In this document: positions 1 to 8,784 of the stretch, one piece after another | Layout: each line of letters opens with the position of its first letter | Numbering within the stretch: position 1 is the stretch's first letter | Source: Flavobacterium sp. BFFFF2 | GTDB lineage: Bacteria; Bacteroidota; Bacteroidia; Flavobacteriales; Flavobacteriaceae | DNA: 64,000 bases | Assembly: GCA_002256385.1 (NCBI GenBank) | Contig: NKJD01000090.1 | Coordinates: forward strand, 1-64,000 | Direction: 5' to 3' | Notes under the pieces: generated by a model | What the model was told of the DNA's origin: nothing | Seen by the model: only the letters and a program-made list of their open reading frames with translations | Database searches by the model: none | Position numbers and translations under genes: made by a program

Positions 1-2
1 TG

Positions 3-78
3 CGGGCTTTTTTGCGCCATCGCCCTTTTGAAACTCCGCTGAGCTCCGTTTCAACGGGCTCTTGCGCAAAAAAGCCCG
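3..78. repeat. Nested inverted repeat (cruciform-capable)
   Basis: A perfect 15-bp inverted repeat (3-17 with 64-78, CGGGCTTTTTTGCGC) encloses two further complementary pairs: GCCC 22-25 with GGGC 56-59, and TTGAAAC 28-34 with GTTTCAA 48-54. The whole 76-bp block can fold as one long interrupted hairpin on either strand. No gene lies close enough in the window to tell whether it ends a transcript from the left or is a dispersed extragenic palindrome. Confidence 0.7.
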
Positions 79-108
79 GTTTAGCATCGCTAAACCAGGC
101 TTTTCTTT
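74..108 (+). terminator. Rho-independent terminator-like hairpin
   Basis: GGTTTAGC (78-85) pairs perfectly with GCTAAACC (89-96) across a 3-nt ATC loop. GCC/GGC at 74-76 and 98-100 extends the stem past one mismatch. The stem is followed by TTTTCTTT (101-108). This is the classical stem plus T-tract form, read on the + strand, so it would end a transcript entering from outside the window. It shares bases with the right arm of the larger inverted repeat at 3-78, so the two structures could be alternatives. Confidence 0.55.
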
Positions 109-565
109 GGACTGGCGGAGAGTGAGGATTATGAACCTAAGCTCTCTTGGGCGTATTTATCAATATGTTATGGCCTGTGTTGCACACAGGGGTCACGTGG
201 CGGTTCAAAAAAAGGCTGAAGGAGTGTGTTTTCAGCATTCTTCGGCTCGCACGCTAAAGCAAAGATGAAAGATATTTTTGCCTTTAACAAGCCAATTTTT
301 ATTTTGTATCCCTAAAAAGTGGGTAACGATTTCATTCCCGCTCAATTTTTACATTTACGAGCTCAACGCACCTGATTATTTTGTTTTGCGCCTAAAAATA
401 TTTCAATATGACTGTTTGCGCCCATTTATTATGCAATGCTCCCGTTATTAACGGAATTAAGATGCCTATTCTGGTTCTATTTCTGGTTATGCTGCCCAAT
501 ACAAGGCAATTTTTGAAGCTTAGTTCAAGGTTAATACTAATGGTTCAACCTTGATAGGTAAAGCT
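109..565. other. Gene-free stretch with a tRNA-Ser-end-like segment
   Basis: No credible gene is visible. On the minus strand, bases 113-146 read like a degraded tRNA 3' half: AGGTTCATAATCCTC (a T-arm-like block with a spoiled TTCGAAT loop) followed by ACTCTCCGCCA, the form of a tRNA-Ser acceptor end plus CCA. The 5' half of a tRNA is not present. The rest (about 150-565) is AT-rich with a small CCGTTATTAACGG palindrome near 442 and nothing else I can name. Confidence 0.35.
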
Positions 566-1777
566 TCAAATTTTCGCTTTCATTTGCTTATGCAGGAACG
601 CCCATAAGGATCTGGCATTTTCAATATCTATTCCCGCTTCTTTGGCAAGTGCGTCCAAATCAGGTTCTCTTTTTTCATTAAAATAAGGAAGCGCCAATTG
701 CATGAAATTATTCACTAGAGCTGTACTTTCCTGATCCTTTTTCGAAACGGTTTTTTCAAAAAGTACTTCGTATGGGTTTATTTTTATCTTCTTGTTCAGA
801 ATTTTTTCTGTGGTGATTACCATCGAAATGGCAACATGTGTATCAGCCTCAGGTGAAAGATTGAGTTTACTCAATGCCTTGCTTAATGCATCAAAACCGG
901 TTTCAGTGAGGGCGTAGCGGAATAGCGTTCTTTTCTTTTCGTCGTAATAGGCTGTGGCAAAGTGCGGACCATCACTCCAGTTCTTGAGTTCTAATCTGTA
1001 CACATCTTTATTCCAGGCAATATCAAATTGCTCACTAAACTGCCCTGTATTAAGCTCACTAATTTCATCTATTGATGCCCAATGTGAAATCAAATCCTCC
1101 TTGTTTCTCAAAAGTGGATGATTGGCTCCTGAAAGCAATAAAATAAACGGAATTGGATTGCGTTCCAATTCATCCATAAGTTCTTGCTCATTTGTTATGT
1201 CAGGATTGAGCTCCGTGGCAAAAAAGAAAATATCATCTACTGTAAACCCATTGAATCCTGTAATCAGTCCATAGGTTTGCCAGCATTCTCCATTAAAGCC
1301 AATAAGGTTGAACCATAAAATAGGTTTTTGGGTTTCAAAGGTTTGTGTGGTTCCTGGTGAGTACAACAAGAATTTTTCACCCGAAAACACATCCTGCATT
1401 TCATAAAAATCGGGTGCAGGTAAATTCAAAATAACCGAATAACAAAACCTCCAGGGGTGTTCATGCTGAAGTTTCAGGTATTTCAATTGTTCTTCTGGGA
1501 GGCTTTTAATGGCCCCTTGGTTCAGGTATTTGCCAATAAATCCGCCTTCCTTAAATATTTTATGACCAATAAATTCAGCCATAATCCTGCTCACATAATC
1601 TTTACCAATTTCGTTGGTAACACTTTTGTGTTTTCCAAGTTTAGCAAGTAAGGGTTGAACCAATTTTTCCTTTTCTGCCACATAATTCATAAGAAATTCA
1701 TCAATCACTGATGCCGAAATTTTGGAACTAAGCTGGCATAGCTCTTTTATTTTCTGATAATCCTTCATTTGATTCAA
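566..1777 (-). CDS. Hypothetical protein, 403 aa
   Basis: I do not recognise the family. The protein is soluble, rich in aromatic and acidic residues, with no signal peptide or membrane segment. The C-terminal 90 residues are charged and helical, ending in a Lys-rich tail. The ATG at 1777 is the first in frame and lies 6 bp after a TACCTTTG box on the same strand. It is the last of four minus-strand genes (AAA+ ATPase, 157-aa and 122-aa proteins, then this one). The 95-bp gap and the private promoter-like box suggest it may also be transcribed alone. The context, beside an AAA+ ATPase and a WYL regulator, makes a defence or stress role possible, but nothing in the protein shows it. Confidence 0.8.
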   Translation of the reverse strand: MNQMKDYQKIKELCQLSSKISASVIDEFLMNYVAEKEKLVQPLLAKLGKHKSVTNEIGKDYVSRIMAEFIGHKIFKEGGFIGKYLNQGAIKSLPEEQLKYLKLQHEHPWRFCYSVILNLPAPDFYEMQDVFSGEKFLLYSPGTTQTFETQKPILWFNLIGFNGECWQTYGLITGFNGFTVDDIFFFATELNPDITNEQELMDELERNPIPFILLLSGANHPLLRNKEDLISHWASIDEISELNTGQFSEQFDIAWNKDVYRLELKNWSDGPHFATAYYDEKKRTLFRYALTETGFDALSKALSKLNLSPEADTHVAISMVITTEKILNKKIKINPYEVLFEKTVSKKDQESTALVNNFMQLALPYFNEKREPDLDALAKEAGIDIENARSLWAFLHKQMKAKI

Positions 1778-1843
1778 AGGTAATCATTATGCAGTTTTTT
1801 TTTGGCTCAATGAATTACTTTGTGGGTTATTGAATCAAAGGTA
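1769..1843. repeat. Two 14-bp direct repeats around a -7-like box
   Basis: On the + strand TTGATTCAAAGGTA (1769-1782) and TTGAATCAAAGGTA (1830-1843) differ at one base and are 61 bp apart. Read on the minus strand each carries TACCTTTG. They may be duplicated promoter or operator copies in the gap upstream of the 403-aa gene. Confidence 0.5.
1775..1782 (-). promoter_or_regulatory. Bacteroidota -7-like box (TACCTTTG) before the 403-aa gene
   Basis: On the minus strand TACCTTTG fits the TAnnTTTG -7 consensus of Bacteroidota promoters and ends 5-6 bp before the ATG at 1777, which would give an almost leaderless transcript. I see no convincing TTTG -33 element upstream. The 14-bp surrounding sequence is repeated with one mismatch at 1830-1843. 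Confidence 0.3.
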
Positions 1844-1872
1844 GGATTGTATTTAAATTGAGGCTTAAACCC

Positions 1873-2241
1873 CTAATTCATCAAGGTGGTTACTTTCTGA
1901 ACCTGAATATTGCAGTTAGGACAAATTGATAAATTACCTTCTCTGCCAACCAAGTTTTCCCATTCTTCTTTTGGACTTCTATAATTTATCCAAAGCAATC
2001 TGTCAGAAGCAATGCCGCATCGTGGACATTTTCGCTGGCCTGGAAACTTGCTGGCATCTAAACGTTCCTTGTTACAAATATCCAATTCGCTCCATGGAAT
2101 AAATTCTTCAAAAATTACATTTTTAACCTGAGTTGGAGGGGTATTGATTTGATCAGACATTTTGAATTTGCCCTCAAATTCATTTTCATCAGAGAAATTC
2201 CTCAATCGATTTAATGCTCTTCTAATAATTTGTTTAATCAT
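1873..2241 (-). CDS. Hypothetical zinc-ribbon protein, 122 aa
   Basis: Small soluble protein of unknown function. Two CxxC pairs, CPRCG near residue 71 and CPNC near residue 107, have the spacing of a treble-clef or zinc-ribbon metal site. The N-terminus is basic and helical. The ATG at 2241 is 23 bp after the stop of the 157-aa gene, so the two are probably cotranscribed downstream of the AAA+ ATPase. Zinc binding is inferred from the cysteine pairs; no reaction can be assigned. Confidence 0.75.
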   Translation of the reverse strand: MIKQIIRRALNRLRNFSDENEFEGKFKMSDQINTPPTQVKNVIFEEFIPWSELDICNKERLDASKFPGQRKCPRCGIASDRLLWINYRSPKEEWENLVGREGNLSICPNCNIQVQKVTTLMN

Positions 2242-2264
2242 AATTTTAAATATGAAATGCCGAA

Positions 2265-2738
2265 CTACGCTTTCCTATATCCACCATAGCTTAAACCTAA
2301 ATCAGTCATCAATTGTTGTATTAAGTCTATTAGTGGTTTTTCATCCTCAAGAGAATTTAAATAGTCAAGTTTAAAGCATAAAGTTGGGTATGTTTCTTTG
2401 ATGATAAATTCTCCAAATTTGTCCTGATGGTTGGCAAAAAATGTTTTCATCCTGCTTTGTAAAACATCAGTTGTGAAAACAGATTTTTCCCAATTCAAAC
2501 TTAAACAAAGTGGATATCCATTATCCTCCCAAAGGTCCCACCATAGGCCTATAAACACATCGGCAGTTTTGTCCGAATTGTGCATATAAAACCCATACTC
2601 ACTCAAATCTTTACCAAGCGTTGTCCATTTTACAGTGTATTGGTGCTTTTTGAAAAATTTGAAGGTATCATCAATATAAGTACATAATAATTCAAGTTCC
2701 CTAGGGAAGTTTTTATCAAATAAATTGTTGAAAGACAT
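2265..2738 (-). CDS. Hypothetical protein, 157 aa
   Basis: I do not recognise this family. It is an acidic soluble protein with many aromatic residues (for example the GLWWDLWEDNGYPLC stretch near residues 65-80), with no signal peptide, membrane segment or metal motif. It lies 87 bp downstream of the AAA+ ATPase gene and 23 bp upstream of the zinc-ribbon gene, on the same strand, so it is likely part of the same operon. Aromatic-rich proteins of this size are often small immunity or inhibitor-like proteins in accessory regions, but that is only a guess. Confidence 0.75.
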   Translation of the reverse strand: MSFNNLFDKNFPRELELLCTYIDDTFKFFKKHQYTVKWTTLGKDLSEYGFYMHNSDKTADVFIGLWWDLWEDNGYPLCLSLNWEKSVFTTDVLQSRMKTFFANHQDKFGEFIIKETYPTLCFKLDYLNSLEDEKPLIDLIQQLMTDLGLSYGGYRKA

Positions 2739-2825
2739 AATTCTATTTTTAAATGGTTATAAATTTAATATTCTCTAATTCATTTTAATTTGCTGTGCAT
2801 AGTTTTAATTCATTAAAATTCCGAT

Positions 2826-4508
2826 TTAACAGAATCCCATACGCTTAACTTCTCCACCTGTTTCTTCTTCACATAACTTAAACATTTCAACTTCATTTGT
2901 GCTTTCACCAACCAACTCACGAAGCATCATTTTTCGGGCTACATTTTCTATCTGTGCGGGTGAAATTTTGTAGCTTTCAGCCAATAGGCTAGCCTGACTT
3001 TCTGGAAGTGTTGGTAAAATACTTTTCCAAACTTGTTCTCTGACTTCGGTTCCTGGAAGCTCAAACTTTATTTTCATTAAAAAACGCCTGTCAAACGCTG
3101 AATCCAGATTCATCATCAGGTTAGTTGTGGCAACTAAAATCCCCTCAAATTGTTCCATTTCTTCAAGCATAATGTTTTGGATAGTATTGGAGGTTTGGTC
3201 TATACTATGTTCAACCTGCAAGCGCCTACTAAATAAACCATCTGCCTCATTAATGAATAAGATAGGGGTGATACCATTTTTCTTGCAGGCTTGTTTATAC
3301 CTTACAAAAATCTTCTTTGTGAGCCTTTCGCTCTCGCCATACCACATGCTTTTGTTATTGGCTAAATCTACTTTAAATAATGGCCTGTTACTTTGTTTGG
3401 CCAATTGATTTACAAATTCTGTTTTACCTGTTCCAGGTGCGCCATGTAATAAAATAGAAATTCCACCCTTGCCTTTAAAATGCTCGGCAACTTTGGTTTT
3501 ATTTTCTTCAAATTTTCCTTCAGCAAGTAATTTTGAAAGAGTGTTTAGTTTGGAACTTTGTTCCCCATCAAAAAACAATGCCTTTGCTTGAAGTTCCTCA
3601 GGTGCAATAAGGGCAGAACTTTGGCTATTATCAATGATTAAATCCATTTCTGTACCTAAAAAGAAATTCAAACCCTCCTCAGTAAACTCATAAGATTTAA
3701 CGCGTTTCCGAATTGGACGTTTCATTTCCTGTAGAAATTTCTTTTCAAGTAAAATGTGCGTGCCACAATCAAAATGCTGTAAAATCTCCAAAAACGCAGG
3801 GTTAAAATCATCAAACTTTTCAATTAGATCATCAAAAATTATTTCTGGTTCTCCATTGCTAATTCTTTCGAATATGATGGCCAATAAAATGAATTCATGA
3901 GATTGGATACCATATTTTTTGCTGCCTGTTTTTACTGGAAACATTTTTTTAAATCCTTTTACTAGCTCATTTTCTGCATTGATTTCCAAAAGCAACTCCA
4001 TGCGGAAAATCAAATCATGCAGGTTTATATTTCCCATGAGTTTTTCTTGAATAATCTTGTTGCTTGTGAAAATGAGATGTTTGATGGTATCTGCTTTAAG
4101 ATTTTGAATAGGATCAGGTAAAATATTCATAGAAATATTGGTCATGATCTCTGTTGGAATAAAATAAAAATAATTCGCCAAACTCTGAATAGTATCATTC
4201 CCAAGAATCGCCTTCTCTAAATAACCATGCCGACGGAGATTTTCCATATGTGGCATAAGAGCAATAACTTTACTTCTTTCCATTCCAAAATGCTCTGATA
4301 TTTCCTTTAAAAAGGGGTCAGATTCATCCTTCATTCCCAATTGTGCAAAAAAGGAAAATAGAATTAATTCCTCCACCTTAAATCGTTTCGGAAAATTAAA
4401 TTTGTTTTCACGGTTCATTTTTGAAAACCTTTTCCGGGCTTCCTCCATGCTTCCTGAACCCTTTACCCCCTCGCTTATTTTCAACATTTTATCTATTAAC
4501 TCCTGCAT
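2826..4508 (-). CDS. AAA+ ATPase with N-terminal helical/winged-helix-like region
   Basis: ATP-driven remodelling ATPase of unknown substrate, 560 aa. The C-terminal AAA+ module has Walker A GAPGTGKTE near residues 353-361, a Walker B-type ILFINEAD near 415-422 and a sensor-1-like ATTN, followed by FDRRF with the arginines expected of an arginine finger. In Walker B the usual first Asp is Asn (NEAD), a form I associate with a Bacteroidota subgroup of these ATPases. About 300 N-terminal residues are helical, with a part near 60-110 that could be a winged helix. It heads a minus-strand operon and is divergent from a WYL regulator across about 200 bp, a common arrangement in defence islands. It may act on proteins or DNA; the partner is not evident. 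Confidence 0.88.
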   Translation of the reverse strand: MQELIDKMLKISEGVKGSGSMEEARKRFSKMNRENKFNFPKRFKVEELILFSFFAQLGMKDESDPFLKEISEHFGMERSKVIALMPHMENLRRHGYLEKAILGNDTIQSLANYFYFIPTEIMTNISMNILPDPIQNLKADTIKHLIFTSNKIIQEKLMGNINLHDLIFRMELLLEINAENELVKGFKKMFPVKTGSKKYGIQSHEFILLAIIFERISNGEPEIIFDDLIEKFDDFNPAFLEILQHFDCGTHILLEKKFLQEMKRPIRKRVKSYEFTEEGLNFFLGTEMDLIIDNSQSSALIAPEELQAKALFFDGEQSSKLNTLSKLLAEGKFEENKTKVAEHFKGKGGISILLHGAPGTGKTEFVNQLAKQSNRPLFKVDLANNKSMWYGESERLTKKIFVRYKQACKKNGITPILFINEADGLFSRRLQVEHSIDQTSNTIQNIMLEEMEQFEGILVATTNLMMNLDSAFDRRFLMKIKFELPGTEVREQVWKSILPTLPESQASLLAESYKISPAQIENVARKMMLRELVGESTNEVEMFKLCEEETGGEVKRMGFC

Positions 4509-4710
4509 TTTTATATTGAATTAAATTTCCCAATGCAAAGATCACCTAGCATAATGCAACCTATCTGCATTTAAACCCTTTGAAATGTTGATTATTAATC
4601 TTCTTCTATATGTGTTGTAAATGAGCGCTTTAAAATTGTTCATTGCAATATGATGTTTTCATTTACTTTGCATTTATGAAACAAACAAACCCAATTATTC
4701 CTTAAGCATT

Positions 4711-5703
4711 ATGGCAGAAAATAAAAGAGCATTAAAGCGGTATTTCATTATTGATGAGCTTTTGAGACGCCGTCCAGGAAGCTGCATTTCCATAGAAGAC
4801 ATGATGGAAGCAATACAAGACCGACTGGATTTTTCCATTTCTGAACGCTCCTTAAAAGGCGATCTGGAGTTTATGAAAAATGATCCAGGAATGAAGGCTC
4901 CCATTGCTAATAAAAGAGGAGAGGGCTATTATTATACCAATAACAAATTCAGACTTCAAGCCCCAACTTTCTCCAATGAAGACGTAAAAAGTATTCACCA
5001 GGCTTTGAGTCTTTTGAAAAATTTTAGTCAATTGGGATTACCTGCTTCCTTTGCTTCTGCAGTTAATAAACTCAATTTAGTAATATCTGATCCAGATGAA
5101 AATAGTTTAGTACTCCTAGATCACAATGATTCTTACAGAGGAGCCCGACATTTGGAAACTTTGTTTAATGCCATTAAGGATGGACAAGCCATTAGGTTTA
5201 GATATAAAAAGTTTGACGCCGAAGAGGGGATTCAGGTAGATATGATACGTTCACCTTTGGTATTAAAGGAGTACCAACGGATGTGGTATGTATTGATGTA
5301 CAATCCTGAAAAAGATTCCTACCGAAATTACGCTCTAGATAGAATGAGTTTTGTTGCCATTGAACCCAATGCAAAATACACGAAGCCAAAAGGATTTTCA
5401 CCCAAGAAATATTATCAATATGCAATGGGAATAACGGTAGATAATAACCGCAAGCCCGACCTCATAAAGCTCAAAGTTTTTAAACCCTTATTGCATTATA
5501 TTGTTGAATCACCTTGGCACGAAACTCAACAGGTTGAATACCTCGATGCAGACTCTGCGATTGTTTCCCTGAAGGTTTATGCTGGTTCGGAATTAATGAA
5601 GGAAATTATGTCGTGGGGGCCGAGCTTGCAAGTGTTGGAGCCTAAAACATTGAGAAATACAATTGCAGAGCAAATAAATGGTTTGCGTAAAATGTATCAT
5701 TAG
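4711..5703 (+). CDS. WYL-domain transcriptional regulator
   Basis: A 330-aa DNA-binding regulator of the wHTH-WYL-WCX type (relatives BrxR and CapW). Residues 1-75 form the winged-helix region (Leu-Leu-Arg-Arg-Arg start, then a recognition-helix-like SISERSLKGDLEFM). The WYL domain covers about 145-230 with the RMWYVLMY strand near 190-197 and the basic FRYKKF and ALDRM ligand-pocket elements. A C-terminal WCX-like part follows. It is divergent from the AAA+ operon, so it most likely represses that operon and itself from the shared 200-bp region. WYL proteins are thought to sense nucleic-acid or nucleotide ligands; the ligand here is unknown. First of three WYL regulators in the window. Confidence 0.92.
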   Translation: MAENKRALKRYFIIDELLRRRPGSCISIEDMMEAIQDRLDFSISERSLKGDLEFMKNDPGMKAPIANKRGEGYYYTNNKFRLQAPTFSNEDVKSIHQALSLLKNFSQLGLPASFASAVNKLNLVISDPDENSLVLLDHNDSYRGARHLETLFNAIKDGQAIRFRYKKFDAEEGIQVDMIRSPLVLKEYQRMWYVLMYNPEKDSYRNYALDRMSFVAIEPNAKYTKPKGFSPKKYYQYAMGITVDNNRKPDLIKLKVFKPLLHYIVESPWHETQQVEYLDADSAIVSLKVYAGSELMKEIMSWGPSLQVLEPKTLRNTIAEQINGLRKMYH

Positions 5704-5896
5704 ATTGCTTTAAGAATTAAATAGAAATTTTACCATTCTTACTTTCGTTCAATATAAGTCGTTTTACTTTCGAAATGAATAGACCTATATCGTGCCCGGG
5801 CTTGTGCTCACCCCTTTATTACCATCAAAGGAATTTAATCAAAGATTTAAGTTATATTTAAATATTAATTTTAACAATCATAATTATTATTTCATA

Positions 5897-6574
5897 ATGC
5901 AAACATGTTATTTTCAATTTGACTTAGCCACAATAGCAAATGTGATTTCAGTTTTAACAGCACTAATTTTGGTTTTTTACTTTTTTTATTCAAGACATGA
6001 GAAACTAGTAAATAATTATTTTCAGGGATTCGTTGGTTTGTTTTCAGGTATTCAGCATAAAGGGACGGATCAATTTGGGTGGTATGTAAATATGGGCATT
6101 GTTTTGTCGATTAAGAAGGCCTCTAAACAATTAGTACTTGGAGAATTGGAGTATTTGGAGAAATGGACAAAGAATGGTGAAGAAAAGTTTAAATCAGCAG
6201 GTATTATAGGGATTTATGGAAAAATGGAAACAGGTCTATTATTAGAAAGCACTTATACAAGTCCAGTTGGAGACAGCAATCTAATAATTAGGGGAGAATT
6301 AGTATTTTGCCGACCTTTTAATTTAGACATCTCAAATTTTAATGACTGGGAGAATATTATTGGCAAATACAAAATTAATCACTACGTAAATCCCAATATT
6401 TTAGAATTTCAGTTAATTGAAAAAGGACCATGTTGGAATGAGAGCATTCATACTAAAAAAATGGTAGTTATTCAAAAATCGAACTTCTTCTTGGATAAAA
6501 CAGAATTCATAGTCTCAGAATTTTTAAATGGGAAAAGTAGATTGTATAACGAACATTTTAAACAAAATCTATGA
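5897..6574 (+). CDS. Hypothetical membrane-anchored protein, about 225 aa
   Basis: Unknown function. The open frame begins upstream at a GTG (5792), but the ATG at 5897 is a better start because it puts a single hydrophobic segment (about residues 12-32, VISVLTALILVFYFFY) right at the N-terminus, followed by a positively charged RHEK. This suggests a signal anchor with the roughly 190-residue soluble domain on the cytoplasmic side. No catalytic motif is visible in that domain. It stands alone between the WYL regulator and a convergent minus-strand membrane protein. Confidence 0.7.
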   Translation: MQTCYFQFDLATIANVISVLTALILVFYFFYSRHEKLVNNYFQGFVGLFSGIQHKGTDQFGWYVNMGIVLSIKKASKQLVLGELEYLEKWTKNGEEKFKSAGIIGIYGKMETGLLLESTYTSPVGDSNLIIRGELVFCRPFNLDISNFNDWENIIGKYKINHYVNPNILEFQLIEKGPCWNESIHTKKMVVIQKSNFFLDKTEFIVSEFLNGKSRLYNEHFKQNL

Positions 6575-6635
6575 ACTCATTGATAAATGGGGGGGATTCT
6601 TTACAGGCTCCCTTTACAGGATCTTAATGAATGTT

Positions 6636-7142
6636 TTATTTTATAAAATCATAGATTAACATTATTAAAACCAAAATCAAAATACTTGTTAAAATCCAAA
6701 ATGTAACACTTAGATTACCTTTTTTGTGATTTTTTTTGCTCATTGTTGGTCCTTCAGCACCTTGAATTTGTTCTTTATAATATTGTTCTATGGATTTAAT
6801 GTCATATCCTTCACTTACAAAACAATAATTTTTATGGTCAATTTCAGAATATAAAATTAATAATGCATTGGTTAGGTATTTAGGTTTAAACCATAGCCTT
6901 TCCCCAACAATTTCCAAGATTAATGTATTACTTGCTTCTAAATTCCATTTCCCTGTATTTCCAATTCCATTTTTAGAGTATTCTAACTCGTTATTGTCTT
7001 TGAAAATAAGAGATAAAGTATCTACTCCATTAGTTATTGATCTTTTTTGACCTTTGTAATTACCAATCTTTTGTGTGTTATCTGAAAATCGACTAAGGCC
7101 TTTTACAGTTTCAACTGAAACTAAAAAATTATTTTCTATCAT
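6636..7142 (-). CDS. Hypothetical protein with a C-terminal membrane anchor, 168 aa
   Basis: Unknown function. The soluble N-terminal part (1-140) is mixed strand and helix without a recognisable motif. After a Lys-rich stretch (SKKNHKKGN near residues 134-142) comes one hydrophobic helix (WILTSILILVLIMLIYDFI), so it is a tail-anchored protein by appearance. It is convergent with the other single-pass membrane protein at 5897-6574, 61 bp apart. Whether the two work together cannot be said. Confidence 0.7.
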   Translation of the reverse strand: MIENNFLVSVETVKGLSRFSDNTQKIGNYKGQKRSITNGVDTLSLIFKDNNELEYSKNGIGNTGKWNLEASNTLILEIVGERLWFKPKYLTNALLILYSEIDHKNYCFVSEGYDIKSIEQYYKEQIQGAEGPTMSKKNHKKGNLSVTFWILTSILILVLIMLIYDFIK

Positions 7143-7383
7143 TATTTATTGAAAATTAAAACTCAATTTATTAGTAAAATGATTAAAAGCACTTTCTTCT
7201 TTTTAATGACGCTTTTAATTTTTCCATGGTTAAAAAAACGAATGATTTTAGTACCCAAATCTAAAGTTTTCCCATTATTCAAAAAACTCAATTACACTAC
7301 CACCATTTGCACTTGGATTTGTTATCTTGTTTTTTGCATTTATTTGTAAAATAGGTTGTCTTTAATCATTTTAGCTAAATAGT

Positions 7384-8418
7384 CTAAATTAGATTAATGT
7401 TATTATTTAATGCCATTTGATATATATCTCTTCTATAGTGTTTTGTATAAGGGGCATTAAAGATATGGGGAAATTCTCTCAAAAATTGGTTCACATTAGC
7501 GTTAATACCAAGCGGAGGTAATTCATGGGGTATTGCCTTGTAATTAATCCATCTTCTGAAGAATGAACTTCTAATCATTTTTAGAGAGGCCGTTGGTGCA
7601 GGACTAGGCAAGTTAATAATTTTGATTTTCTTTAATCCAGTTTTTAACCACCAAACTATTCCATTGTTTTGCTGAATTAAGGCATTTTGAATTCCTAAAT
7701 TGTTAATCATATAATATGTCCCATTGCCAGAAATATCACCACTTATTGAAAAATTATTTAGGCCATCACAACAGTCCTCTAATATCCATCTAAAACCAGT
7801 TAAGGTCGATGTTGTATTGTTTAAAAAAGATCCAAGGTTACCACTTGTAAAAAGAATTGTATTAATGCCTGATTCACGGTTGAATATATTTTTTAAATTA
7901 CAATTGAGTACTATATTTCTATACTCACTATCAAAAGCACTAATCATTTTTCTTCTTTGGACAAAAGAAAAAACATCCGAAATTGATAAATCATTTGCAA
8001 GTAATGAAGCTTGAATAGTTGGTATTGTTACCTCATCATCAATAAGACCAAATAAATAATACCACAAGGCATTCATATTTCCATAGAAATAATTAGTTGG
8101 GTTATTATTTTGTACGTTAAGATTTGGTAAATTATTTAATGGCAAATTGTTAAAATAGGAGGATGGTGGAAATGTGCCCAACAAAAGAGTTTGCCTTTGA
8201 AAATCACAGTCGACTTGATAATGGTCAATATAGGGGTGTTTTTCAATAGGCCCAGGTGAATTTGGTACTTCAATGTTAAGTATATATGAATTATAATGCT
8301 CATATAAATTATTCAAATTAAGCCCCCAATTATTTATAGCTAAGTCGTTTAATGGCGGAGTGTTTAATAATCCATTACCTATCAAAAAATTGTACAGATT
8401 CAAATCATCTTTTCTCAT
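7384..8418 (-). CDS. Uracil-DNA glycosylase-fold-like protein, 344 aa
   Basis: Probably a member of the uracil-DNA glycosylase (UDG) superfamily, enzymes that remove damaged or modified bases. Three conserved elements occur in the right order: LLLGTFPPSS (78-87, equivalent to the motif 1 loop), YFYGNMNALWYYLF (110-123, a stacking and active-site strand) and LPSPAPTAS (270-278), which resembles the motif 2 LPSPSPAN-type loop that inserts into DNA. In between, SDVF and a CNLKNIF segment fit the central sheet. The N-terminal 70 and C-terminal 60 residues are extensions I do not recognise. The gene is alone and Asn-rich. In a defence context a UDG-like protein could excise modified phage bases, but this is inference. 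Confidence 0.6.
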   Translation of the reverse strand: MRKDDLNLYNFLIGNGLLNTPPLNDLAINNWGLNLNNLYEHYNSYILNIEVPNSPGPIEKHPYIDHYQVDCDFQRQTLLLGTFPPSSYFNNLPLNNLPNLNVQNNNPTNYFYGNMNALWYYLFGLIDDEVTIPTIQASLLANDLSISDVFSFVQRRKMISAFDSEYRNIVLNCNLKNIFNRESGINTILFTSGNLGSFLNNTTSTLTGFRWILEDCCDGLNNFSISGDISGNGTYYMINNLGIQNALIQQNNGIVWWLKTGLKKIKIINLPSPAPTASLKMIRSSFFRRWINYKAIPHELPPLGINANVNQFLREFPHIFNAPYTKHYRRDIYQMALNNNINLI

Positions 8419-8784
8419 ATTAGTGACTTTTTTTAATAACTACCTTTTTATTTACGCAATTCAAATCAACGACCTTGTGTAACTTTTAACTTGCAGATTT
8501 TTAGTGTATTACTAAGCTTTTCTGCTACTATCGATTAATAGTTGTAATAATTAATTAGTGTTAGCTACTGTTTTTTAATAATACCAAATTAACAGTTTGA
8601 TAGAATAGAATTATTTTAAATTTTGAATGTACTCAGCTCCTTATTTCTAATTTTCAAATAAAGATAAGTAATCGTGAGTTTTAGATTTTAAATAATCCAT
8701 GTATGCCTCGAACTTAAAAATGTTAGCCCAAATGAAACTTAATTAATACAAAGTTTGGAGATATAAACAGTTAATTTTTTTTTA
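8419..8784. other. AT-rich intergenic stretch
   Basis: About 366 bp without a credible gene between two minus-strand genes. It is very AT-rich with several ATTAAT and TTTAA tracts. It must hold the promoter of the UDG-like gene and the end of the 120-aa gene's transcript. I see no hairpin terminator, repeat or RNA gene. Confidence 0.5.

Noticed and set aside
62..268. Open reading frame of 68 codons on the + strand
   Set aside because: It runs through the terminator hairpin and the tRNA-like segment, and the translation is Arg/Cys/His-rich without any protein-like pattern.
5792..5896. GTG-started N-terminal extension of the membrane-anchored protein
   Set aside because: The extension (PGLVLTPLLPSKEFNQ...) is unlike a protein start and would bury the signal-anchor helix; the ATG at 5897 fits better.
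7149..7349. 66-codon frame on the + strand with a hydrophobic translation
   Set aside because: It starts with TTG in the gap upstream of a minus-strand gene, has a Lys/Phe-rich composition typical of AT-rich noncoding DNA, and no neighbour suggests it.
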